From Owenia fusiformis (Eukaryota > Annelida > Polychaeta > Sabellida > Oweniidae), in contig CAIIXF020000001.1 of NCBI GenBank assembly GCA_903813345.2, forward strand, positions 48,813,885 through 48,877,884: a stretch of DNA of 64,000 nucleotides. The letters are read 5' to 3'. The notes under the pieces were generated by a model that was not told the origin of the DNA, did not search any database, and saw only the letters and a program-made list of their open reading frames with translations. Shown here one piece after another: positions 10,806-20,594 of this stretch; the stretch's first letter is position 1, and each line of letters starts with the position of its first letter. Both the position numbers and the translations under genes were made by a program.

Positions 10806-12651
10806 TTTAAATTTCTCATTTAATTTTCTAATCGTCGGGGGATCTACTCCCCGATTGTAATCAAAGATGAAATAGGTGGTATTGTTGATGACTTCACTCC
10901 ATGCAAGCACGTACCACACCCAGGTATGAATTCAAAAGTGGATTCTTATTTTAAGGTTGTAGCCTACTAAAAATCCCATTGAACCAAATTTGTTTTGTGC
11001 TAAAGTAAATATTCTCCTCACAATCGACAATGTACATAGCAAACAAACTCGAAAAAGTCGCGAGACTAGCATGGAATACACAATTCTTTAAAATTCTACA
11101 TCCATTCATTGAGGACGTTTAATCTTTTCACTAGGAAAATATTACGATTTTTTAAAAATTATATTCAGAGGGACTTGAATTTTTAGCAAAGTTTGAATAA
11201 CCATTAAGTCTGCTCAAAGCGGATGTTATTAAACTTTACCAATTTTCCATTTCTACGACTTTATTTAATTTAATTTTTCTATTCACTTATTATTTGCTGG
11301 GATCTCGTTATGCACACATCTATCTTGGAGAGAGCCTCTCCGATATTTCCAGAATAGTACTTTTGCACCATTTTGTGATCTCTTGATAAAAATAACAAAA
11401 GAGACAACTTATGATAATTATTTTTAGTATTTCCATGTAAATTATAACAATTCCAGCTGTAATATACAACTAATAACGACTACTTTCTTTACATTTATAC
11501 TTTTCACAAGTAAGTACATTTAGTAAAAACATGCGTAACCTCCGTATAAAATTTGGCGTATAACGCGTCCCGAGTTCAAAGTCAGCTTGATCAAAAAGTA
11601 ACTGGATGATTAATGGTAGATTCATTCCATGAACAGTGTGACAGTAATTCAACTGTGACTAGGACTATAAAATGAGTGTCATCTAGATAATACCGTTGTC
11701 ACCGAACCACAGGGTAAAGTGCATATCTGCCAAGTAAGTGTGAACGCAGAACATCACTCCGAATAAAGGTTGAAAGAATGGACGTATTTATATCACTCAC
11801 AAAATTTGATTTTTTACATTTATTACATTTCATCATCTTAAGAGTACGTGTCATATTTAAGGAGGGGTCCTTACATGTTCTGGTCCGTAAAACTGTAAAA
11901 CTTCAAAATATATATAATATTAGGAATCTAAATGCTGTCAATGTCGAACAAAATAATACATGATCTTTTGCATTGACCAAATTAATCATTCTTCTTCATG
12001 ACTGTGTTAGAAGCCAATTCTGACCAGGAAAACTGAAAACGGCGCAGACGTCAGGACACTCCGAAAGAACCATCCCCCTGGCTAAGCCTATGAGTTCTCT
12101 TATTGATGAAATTTTTTTTAGCTCAAACGTATGCATCTCCATTTGTTTCATAATTTTTCTTAAAATATTTCTTCCGGGACGTGTGATATACATCACACAG
12201 AATGACATTGCTTCATGTTCCTTTAATATGTTCATATAGAAATATAACAACGTTAACGTTTTCAATCTGTCATTTTGTTTCATGAAGAATTATTTAATTC
12301 AAACCAAATCTAAGATTAAAGCAATTATTTTGCACTTGATATGATGTTGTTATTATGTTATATGTTGTTGTTCTTTTTTGTGTGATATCGGATATTGACC
12401 AAATGATATTCAATTACGAATCGAAAGTTGATTATTTTCTCCCAGGTATTGTCTAAAGCATATGATACGAGTATTTAGTAATTAATCATGTTGTTCAACT
12501 ATATAAAAAAGACAACGGTATCAGAATTCTGAGATTCCTATATTGTCATTAGTTATTGACAGAGCAATAATGAAAACGTTTATGTCAATATATAACTATG
12601 TGCTAGTATACTAAAAAAAGTAGTTGTATCTTAGAAAGAAATAACTGAATA
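10806..12651. other. intergenic, head-to-head promoters of SLC6 and GPCR
   Basis: Space between the SLC6 start (minus) and the GPCR start (plus). The frame upstream of the SLC6 ATG stays open for another 126 nt (to an in-frame TGA at 10932-10934) but has no ATG, so it is taken as 5' UTR. A 95-codon minus-strand open frame at 11996-12283 has no recognisable domain. No clear core promoter is seen apart from AT-rich TATA-like words near 12590. Confidence 0.4.
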
Positions 12652-13782
12652 ATGGAAAAGAAAGGTCTAGATGGTTATGAAATCACAACTCTGGTTCCTA
12701 ATGAACTAGCTACTTTCATTACAAGCACAGTATTGGACACATCTACAACAGGAATGGCATGGAATACTTCAGTTCAAAACGACCTAAATTCGACCGTAGT
12801 ACCGTCTAACGCGTCCGTTAAAGACTTTACAGAATACAAGATATCTGTCAGTCTGTGGAAATATTTGTCACCCGTTGTGATTTTAATTGGATTGGTCGGA
12901 AATACTCTATCACTTCTCGTAATGAAATTTACAAGTATGAAGCGTACGAATTCGTCCTTATATCTTTCTGCTTTGGCGATATCCGACATTGGAGTTCTCA
13001 TCGTTGGTCTTGGACACAGTTGGGCTGTTTACATGTTTGAGTTTAACATTTGGAACGAACATGAATGGGGATGCAAACTTCAAATATTCTTCACTTATAT
13101 GTTTGTTGACCTATCTGCGTGGATGTTAGTCTCTGTTACCGTTGAAAGAGTCATTCTTGTGTATTTGCCACTGAAGGCCAAGTCGATCTGTTCTAAAAAG
13201 AAAACCATAATGAACATTTGCCTTGTTACATTATTAATCATTGGCGTGAACTTTCAGTGGTTTTTTTCAATTGGAACGATGAAACTGAAGGAAAGTTCAT
13301 ATATTTGTTATTTCCAGGATGGATTTGTAGAATTTAATTCAAAATACTGGCCTTGGATTGATGCATCGGTCGCCTCACTTGTGCCGTTCATCATTCTAAT
13401 TGTTTGCAACATTTTGATTGTCGCCGAGCTGTTGAAAGCAAGGAAACTGAGAAAAAGGCAAATGAACGTCTCGAATTCGAAACAGGACGACACGATGAAA
13501 TCTATGACAATTATGCTTGTGACAATATCCTTAGTGTTTCTCTGCTTAACATCGCCGATTGTGTTCGAAATCATAAGAAAGCTCGCAAAACGATATAACG
13601 TCGAGAAGCAAGTCCCAATGACTTTGGCTGAGAAGGCGCACGAAACTCTCGTCTGGGTTATTGTGAACATGTTAATGTATCTAAACAGCGCGATGAATTT
13701 CTTCATGTATTGCCTAAGTGGAACGAAATTTCGTGATTCGCTTCGAGAATTATCCTGTGGAAAAAAACAATCGACAAGATAA
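12652..13782 (+). CDS. rhodopsin-like (class A) peptide-type GPCR, intronless
   Basis: Seven-transmembrane receptor of 376 aa in one exon, expected at the cell surface and coupled to G proteins; ligand unknown. The N-terminus (about 70 aa) has three N-glycosylation sequons. TM1 carries GLVGNTLSLLV, TM2 LALAISDIGV with the conserved Asp, the TM3 start WGCKL has the disulfide Cys, and ECL2 has YICYF. The DRY motif is ERV (TVERVILVYLPLKAK), the TM6 CWxP is CLTSP, and TM7 NPxxY is replaced by NSAMNFFMY followed by helix 8 CLSGTKFRDSL. These variants are common in FMRFamide-receptor-like and related invertebrate peptide GPCRs. The basic third loop (ARKLRKRQ) fits G-protein contact. The ATG at 12652 gives normal family length. 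The 3' UTR is duplicated at 18296-18662. Confidence 0.9.
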   Translation: MEKKGLDGYEITTLVPNELATFITSTVLDTSTTGMAWNTSVQNDLNSTVVPSNASVKDFTEYKISVSLWKYLSPVVILIGLVGNTLSLLVMKFTSMKRTNSSLYLSALAISDIGVLIVGLGHSWAVYMFEFNIWNEHEWGCKLQIFFTYMFVDLSAWMLVSVTVERVILVYLPLKAKSICSKKKTIMNICLVTLLIIGVNFQWFFSIGTMKLKESSYICYFQDGFVEFNSKYWPWIDASVASLVPFIILIVCNILIVAELLKARKLRKRQMNVSNSKQDDTMKSMTIMLVTISLVFLCLTSPIVFEIIRKLAKRYNVEKQVPMTLAEKAHETLVWVIVNMLMYLNSAMNFFMYCLSGTKFRDSLRELSCGKKQSTR

Positions 13783-14047
13783 TATTGTATGGTTCATATG
13801 GAAAAGAGGCGGTCTTAACATTCTTTTAAGCAACATTAACATGTCATTTAGATATAAACTTCAAAACTACGTAACTTTCTATCAAAATTCTAAATTATAT
13901 AAAAACCATCAACATAGTTGAGAACCAGGATTCAATCAACATAATTATTGTCGTAGAATAGGATTAATCCTGAACACTAAATAAACTTGGAACACTACTT
14001 AGTATTTTATGTTAAATCATTTATACGTAACTAAAAGCAAATATAAC
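13782..14047 (+). repeat. GPCR 3' UTR, copy 1 of a direct duplication
   Basis: From the last base of the GPCR stop codon to about 14047 the sequence is nearly identical to 18296-18662. Copy 1 lacks two internal blocks present in copy 2 (about 35 and 60 nt). Both copies keep the AATAAA signal. Confidence 0.9.
13980..13985 (+). terminator. candidate polyadenylation signal of the GPCR gene
   Basis: AATAAA about 200 nt after the stop codon, inside the duplicated 3' UTR; the same hexamer is kept in the second copy at 18588-18593. Confidence 0.6.
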
Positions 14048-14603
14048 ATGGTGGACGCTCCAAAGGATCCCGGCCTCATGAACACTTCATTATAAATGGA
14101 TTATTGATACGCCTATTATATCTCAAAGAAAAAAAATTTGGAACTAATTGAACTCAGACAGGGAGAAACCATATTTTACCATAGCTGTATACAAACAATT
14201 AAGCCTTTCGTGGTTCGATCTTTAATCGAGAAGAAATTGTGTGCTGTTTTAACAATGATCGAAAAATAATTATTGTGACCATGTACACCATAAAACTGAC
14301 CACATCGGGATAATTACCCGGGGATAATTACCCAAATGCGAAAAATCAGTCTTGGATTGGCGAAATTACAGTGTAATTTTTGTGCGACATCTTGTTGCGA
14401 ACTTTCTTCTATTTGGAATCATCAAGGACTTAATTCAAATACCGGAGCATATTCACAAATAAGCGACTCTGATAGACACTTACCGCATCGTGAAAATATC
14501 AGGTAACAAGTCCTACTAATATAATAACTCAAGACATTAGATTTTAAACCAGCTCATGTAGAATGCAATCGCACTGAAACCTAAGGTGTACCTTATATCT
14601 GGA
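14048..14603. other. intergenic, short tandem GGGATAATTACCC
   Basis: No gene. Around 14307-14334 the word GGATAATTACCC occurs twice in tandem, separated by GG. The 45 nt just before 14604 stay open in the Frizzled-like frame back to a TAG at 14559-14561 but contain no ATG. Confidence 0.4.
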
Positions 14604-15155
14604 ATGAATGTATACATGTATAATGAGACAGTAATGCCGAACAATTTAAATCACCAGAATCAAGACGATGTTGAATTCGAAACCTATAATTTTTTCCCGC
14701 TTGTGAAAATGAACTGCAATCCAGTCAAGAAGTTATTTCTGTGCACTTTGTGTGTGTCAGTGTGCACTATCATGGAGACGGCGCTTCCCCATTGTCGTAC
14801 CTTATGCGTAGAGGCATGCTCAGGGTGTGAAAATGTTATGGATGATTTCGATTTCGAATGGCCCGATAGTTTAGCCTGCGAGAAGTTCCCAGGGTTTGGC
14901 AATAATTTACGTGTGGGACGAAAGAAACGCAGTACACCATGCCGTGGTGGTATCTCTTCTAGACCCGACAAAAAACACTCTATCACCCCAGCTTATAGAG
15001 ATCGTATAGGTAAACTGAATTCGAATGACAAAGAGTATGACAAGAATGGTAACCTACGTCCCTGGTATGTATGTATGTATGTATGTATATCTATATTGCC
15101 ATTTGTGAAAAGGAACAGTGAATCTGTGACAAAATTTAAGAATACTACCAAGTGA
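14604..15155 (+). CDS. partial Frizzled-type cysteine-rich domain (CRD), orphan fragment or pseudogene
   Basis: The translation aligns with most of a Frizzled Wnt-binding CRD, closest by eye to Fz1/2/7 types: YNETVMPNNLNHQNQDD, FFPLVKMNC, FLCTLCVSVCTIM, LPHCRTLCVEACSGC and WPDSLACEKFP are all in order. The first two CRD cysteines are missing at the start and the last one (LCVG) reads LRVG. After the domain comes RKKRS, a furin-like site, then about 65 residues of unknown sequence and a TATG microsatellite. No seven-transmembrane region, netrin domain or signal peptide follows or precedes within reach. It could be an exon of a secreted Wnt antagonist with unseen partner exons, or a decaying duplicate. 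The ATG at 14604 is only the first in frame. Confidence 0.65.
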   Translation: MNVYMYNETVMPNNLNHQNQDDVEFETYNFFPLVKMNCNPVKKLFLCTLCVSVCTIMETALPHCRTLCVEACSGCENVMDDFDFEWPDSLACEKFPGFGNNLRVGRKKRSTPCRGGISSRPDKKHSITPAYRDRIGKLNSNDKEYDKNGNLRPWYVCMYVCISILPFVKRNSESVTKFKNTTK

Positions 15156-16295
15156 ATGGAAAACCAGTATTCTACATATAAACTTGATGATAAAAATTCC
15201 TTCAGATATATTTTACAAGTTGATTTGATCTCCAGAGAGACTACGACATGAATAAAACAATTGATAGTGATGTACTCATCTGCCTACCTTAAGTACATGG
15301 GTTTTAACAAATTCGAAACACTGTGTATATGCTTTATAACAAGAGCAACATTTCATTGTAAACAAAGCCCATTAATGCTATATCAGACTTGTACTAAATG
15401 ATTTTATGAGTTGTTTTTGATTTTTCATGATGAAAGAGAAGCATTATGAAAATTATATCATATGTGTATACAATTATTGTATATAGCTATTATAATCATA
15501 TATTAATGAAACTACAATCATTTATGATATTCTGCATTTGATTTGCGTTGCATTTGAAAATATATTTGTGAGCTAAATTGCTGTGAGAATTTTATCTTAA
15601 AGCCTCAGGCATATGATAAATTCTTGGAAAAAGTATCACTTGTTGGATATCAGTTTCAACTAATTAAAGAACAAGTGTGGAAATATGCTTTTCTTCATAA
15701 TCGAAAGTTATCTGCTAATTATATTTTAATCTATTTTATCATATAATCACATCATTTTTTCTGATGACTCAGAAATCTATTGTTTTTGATCTTTGAACAG
15801 TTAATTTCAATGCGTAACTATGGAAGTTAAACATTTTACAAGTTAACTGGATTTTATGAATCACTTTGGATCGCTAGTGGTGCAGTATTTTCATTCATTG
15901 AAATTTGACTTTAGAGTGTTGTATGCATTTTGTTTGTTTAGTTTCCGATATGACTTGTTGCTATGAGGCATAGCCAACCTCTGGATAGCAGTATTTTGAC
16001 AGCTGACACCCTTTAACTGTTAAGATATCATCTCAATATTAATTTTGAGTGAGGCAAGAAATTGACCAGACTGACTTATTTTGTGTTTACACACAACATC
16101 TAATAAGACTCAGTTATTAGAATAACAGATCATTTAAACATCACAACTTTTGGGAATTTTGTTGTATTGTTCTGCAATTGTATGGTTTTAAGACTAATTA
16201 TTTTGTTTATGGATAACATGTTTATTTGTTATCTGACCAGTCAATTAAATCGATGAACAACTTTTTATTGTAAACACTGCTTGTACATCAGCTGA
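15156..16295. other. intergenic, no gene seen
   Basis: AT-rich sequence without coding signals on either strand and without a clear repeat. Confidence 0.5.
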
Positions 16296-17664
16296 GTGTA
16301 GGCGTTAATTACGCTCGTGTAGATGTAAAATTACGCCCGTGCTGACGAAAAATTACGCCTGTGTAGGCGTAAATTACGCCCGTGAAGAAGTAAATTCTAC
16401 GGGCGTTCAGAATACATTTACAGGCGTGAACTTACGGCGTTAAAATTATTAATTACGGGCGTTAAGACTGTTATTTTACACGCGCTGAGAAACATCTTCA
16501 CGCCCGTGGAGTTTATTTTTAGCGCCGTTAATTATGAACCAATCAGAACCTTACTTACATGATGATTTAATGCATCCTTGCTAAAAGAGCAACTCCGAGA
16601 TACTTGCGCTAGTAAACAACAATCAGAAGCCTGCTTACATTTTAGTGTGTTGCATTGAGGTCCTTAAATATTCGTTCAAGATTGAACTAGATTTAACCAA
16701 AGAAGTATTCATTTTTTTAGAGCAAATTATATTAAAAGGCAAATTGAAGAGACATGTACTGTGTTGGCAGTTATCAACACCCATTGTAGAAACGACAAAA
16801 TTGCAGAGTATTTTGAGAAGGTATACATGTTTGGTTTCTAAATACGATGATTTTTGGATAATTCTCCAATCTAGGCGTCGGCTTCAGAGGTAGGCTAGGT
16901 AGGGACTTATTAAGCTCACACGCATTGCAGCTTACATTCTCATTATACAGTCAGATCGCTAATGTATCCCTCTAAAGGATGTGTCCAGATACTAGAATTA
17001 TAGTATCTAATCAACTGCAAATTGACTCTAGACTATATCCTGCAGATCTGGCATTTTTTGAAAATGTACTGAAAATGTCAAATGAGCCTATATACCTAGT
17101 ATACCTAGCCAACATATGTTCAAATTTGGTGTTAGGGAGATGTGTACTTTTTGGAATCTTTATGCAGCCGTCTTTATATGTCACATGTTATTTCCAGGAA
17201 TACATAACTCATTTAATATACGATGTATATCTTTCACATTTACACAAATAGTGCACCGAGATACCCAGAAAAGAAATAATATTTCATATACCTCCAATTG
17301 CAACAGTTGTTCCTGGCACAATCCATGAATCATGAGTATGTTATTAACTTGCACAAGGATCTTGGAGTTGTACTTTTAGCTATAATGCATCGTATCATCA
17401 TGTAAGCAAGATGCTGATTGGTTCATAATTCACGGCGCTAAAAATAAACTCCACGGGCGTGAAGATGTTTCTCAGCGCGTGTAAAATAGCAGTCTTAACG
17501 CCCGTAATTAATAATTTTAACGCCGTAAGTTCACGCCTGTAAATGTATTCTGAACGCCCGTAGAATTTACTTCTTCACGGGCGTAATTTACGCCTACACA
17601 GGCGTAATTTTTCGTCAGCACGGGCGTAATTTTACATCTACACGAGCGTAATTAACGCCTACAC
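16296..17664. mobile_element. foldback element with ~279-bp inverted arms rich in GGCGTAA/TTACGCC
   Basis: The left arm (16296-16574) and right arm (17386-17664) are near-perfect inverted copies. Each arm is itself built from about ten short sub-repeats of TTACGCC/GGCGTAA in both orientations, giving local high GC and many CpGs in an AT-rich background. The 0.8-kb middle has short open frames (16645-16893, 16979-17251) with no recognisable domain, so it is non-autonomous. I found no convincing target-site duplication. The structure fits a foldback-type element (inference). Confidence 0.85.
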
Positions 17665-18295
17665 ACCCGTAAACAACGCATGCATTCTTTATACTAATAG
17701 GCCAACCATAACAGTGTACTAGTTTGTCGTGTATATATTTCTGATGTTTTGTTTTAGATGACCTATTAAGGTGTATCTGTAAACGATATAAATTTTATGG
17801 TGAAACACATTAACTATATGTAAACTTATTTCTAGTTATATGATTATCTTCGTGAAGGGCCAATTTTGGAGAACGGAGGTTTGATGTAGTTTTATTTTGG
17901 GGAGAGTAACTTGTGTTGCTAAGGTAACATGAGCCAAGGGCCTCATTATAATCCTATTTTTAACTTTGTGTAACGAACATGATCATATGTTTACTTGTAT
18001 TTTGTAGTAGAGACATCTATCATCGTATAAACTATAAAAGTGTTCCATCTATCTTTGCTCTGTATTTCTATGTTCTATGTGAGCATACTTTAACTTTAAT
18101 TTGAAGGAAACATATTGTATGGTTGTGATTAAGGAAAAATTGTTATTTTTCATTTTTAAAATTATTGTATTTATTAACACAATTTGTAAATTGTGATTTA
18201 TTTTCACTGCATTTTTGTACTTTTTACATTACTACTGTACTCCTTGTTTGATTAATTTTATCTGATGTGGAAATCAGACTTTACTAGAAGGGGGC
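17665..18295. other. intergenic between foldback element and UTR copy 2
   Basis: No coding exon seen. The sequence immediately before 18296 is not related to the 3' end of the GPCR coding region. Confidence 0.5.
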
Positions 18296-18662
18296 ATATT
18301 GTATGGTTCAAATTTTAAGAGTGTTACTTTCGTTAACATTCCTTATATGGAAAAGAGGCGGTCTTAACATTCTTTTGAATCTGGTTAAGATAGCATCTTT
18401 TCAGTATAGAATGACTTTTCGGATATTTTTGGTTTAAGCAACATTAACATCTCATTTAGATATAAACTTCAAAACTACGTAACTTTCTATCAAAATTCTA
18501 AATTATATAAAAACCATCAACATAGTTGAGAACCAGGATTCAATCAACATAATTATTGTCGTAGAATAGGATTAATCCTGAACACTAAATAAACTTGGAA
18601 CACTACTTAGTATTTTATGTTAAATCATTTATACACAATACGTAACTAAAAGCAAATATAAC
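18296..18662 (+). repeat. second copy of the GPCR 3' UTR
   Basis: Direct duplicate of 13782-14047, containing two extra blocks (after TGTATGGTTCA and after CATTCTTTT) and the AATAAA at 18588-18593. No receptor coding sequence precedes it. Confidence 0.9.
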
Positions 18663-19199
18663 AATAATGATAAAACAGTGCATTACGAGTACAGAAAGGA
18701 ATCGAATAGGATATAATCCGTGTGGCACTGACTCACCATCATGATAAACCATGACATCTCATTTGATAAACCATGACATCTCGTTTCTTCTCAGTCCTTC
18801 AGGTGAAACAGAAAGATGCTATGAGTATCAGAATGCTGGCTCACCCTTTACTTTAGTATTTTCAGAAGCACATATATTCATCTTTTGATTGTCCAAAAAT
18901 CAATTTTAGAAGTTCATTTTATGGTTTTATCAATCGTTTTGACATCAACATTTTAAGTCTGTGGTATAGCAAAAGTAGGCGGGGTATATATCATTGGAAA
19001 GCCCACTATCCTGTTTGGTTGAATAATTTTTTCTGTTCTTTAAATTCATTTCGAAATCCGATGCTTGTAGTATTATACCTTTAGTGTTCTGTCCCCAGTT
19101 CTTTAAGACCTGTGCTCTTGTATAAATATTATTACCTATTAGGTGTGTCAATAAGAATCATTATAACATACTATGATGATGTATAGTGCAAAGTGTACA

Positions 19200-19320
19200 C
19201 AAAACAGCGGGCCAATACAAGTTTTGAAAAGCCCGCGCCCGCCAACTTTCTGATTGGTCAAGGCGCTGACGTCATAACCAATCAATCAATGATAAAACTG
19301 CGCGAGCAATTTTTCTAAAC
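19200..19320. promoter_or_regulatory. promoter-like patch with CRE and CCAAT boxes
   Basis: A CpG-richer island in AT-rich DNA containing GATTGGT (reverse CCAAT), TGACGTCA (perfect CRE), ACCAATCAATCAAT and CTGCGCGAGC within about 80 bp. No gene starts directly next to it. It could be a distal promoter or a fragment of a mobile element, since the elements at 31286 and 33575 also carry CCAAT words. Confidence 0.35.
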
Positions 19321-19418
19321 TCATTTCAATCATTTTCAAACAAATTTGTTTGTCAATTCTGTAAGAAAACGGAACTCTCTGACCAGTCTACATCATCATA
19401 GGTATGTTATAAATCGTC

Positions 19419-19538
19419 TATGTCACTATCGTGGCACATATGCCCTCGGTTCTCAGAGATCAATGTCCCTCCCAAGGTCATGAAGGTCGGGCCATATATC
19501 ACTGAGACCTCGGGCATATATGCCACGATAGTGACATA
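19419..19538. repeat. 120-bp palindrome (hairpin MITE-like)
   Basis: The ends are inverted copies: TATGTCACTATCGTGGCA on the left and its complement on the right, followed inward by ATATGCCC(T/G)CGG. The loop is about 45 bp. No TSD is clear. Confidence 0.7.
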
Positions 19539-20594
19539 ACCTCTAAATATTATTTTGTATTTTGTACAGTTGCCATTTGTGCTACATACACTGGGGTATT
19601 AATAATTTATGATGCATCAAGATGGCCAGCCTTCCGGTGATAGATTTTCGAAATGTATTTATTTTCCCAATTTAAACTTATTTTATATTGGACGAGTGTC
19701 TCAATATTCGTATTCGTGCAGTTAGGGCAAGATCTATAGTTCCAAAATATTTTATTAGTATTCATCTAGCATCATAAAGAAGCGATAAATTCACAGTTTT
19801 AGTTCCTCGCTTTTCATGCAAAAACACCAAACCGAAGCTGCAAAAATACCATTCTATGTTTTGTTTAATTTCAAAAGAATGGATCAGATTAATTAGATTG
19901 GTGAAATTGTACTTTCAATTCAAGACTACAGATTCAGACTTTTTATTTACGTAAAAGTACTCTACTTTTCAAAATATATGAAATAAAATATGTTGTTCAA
20001 AAAAGTAAAACACTATATGTACTTGACATGTTAAGACCAATTTACGTGTCACTTAAATATCCTATAATATTCATGTACCATTTAATTAGGATGAATTGAA
20101 AATTGTGTACTTCTATTTTCGAATGCCCCATAGCATTTTTATTAAATGTTGTATTCTCTTTCACTTTTTATTCATTAAGTAAACTCAACATGATTAATGT
20201 AAGTGACGCACTTTTCAAATACACCTTATAGGTTAATATGAACTTTTTCATCAGACATAGAATTATAAAAATAAGCGGGATCTAGTTTTTGTAATCGATC
20301 CGATCCTTTTATTGTGTAAATGTGATGAAGCAATAGCGTTGGGTTTGGGATAAAAGCCTTTTAAACAACAATGCGAACGTGAAAGCTGGTTTGTGTTACT
20401 CGTTTAAATATGAATACTTAAAGATGAATGTTGAACCAATGGGAAAGCAGTCGAACTGGTATAAGTGAATAAGGGAGGCCAAATCAGGTACAAATATAGA
20501 ACGAATGAGTAATGTATGCACACGTTAAGTACTTGTGTTTACATTTGTGACACGATCGTGAAAAAACTTTCTATGAATCAAAGTGACTCGGAAA

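Larger units (their letters stand above)
18663..20594. other. intergenic, upstream of the CABIT gene
   Basis: No coding exon. It holds a promoter-like patch at 19200-19320 and a 120-bp palindrome at 19419-19538, annotated separately. The rest is plain AT-rich sequence. Confidence 0.5.

Noticed and set aside
10644-10919. N-terminal extension of SLC6 upstream of the ATG at 10805
   Set aside because: The frame is open but has no ATG (only GTG) and no acceptor is evident; treated as 5' UTR.
11996-12283. 95-codon minus-strand open frame between SLC6 and GPCR
   Set aside because: No recognisable domain, no splice context, and such length can occur by chance; left unannotated as a gene.
16645-17328. 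Open frames in the centre of the foldback element as a transposase
   Set aside because: Short (90 codons or fewer), no catalytic motif or recognisable domain.
13782-18662. LTR retrotransposon, because of two direct repeats about 4.5 kb apart
   Set aside because: No reverse transcriptase, integrase or gag in between, no TG...CA ends or primer-binding site; repeat 1 is the 3' UTR of a gene.
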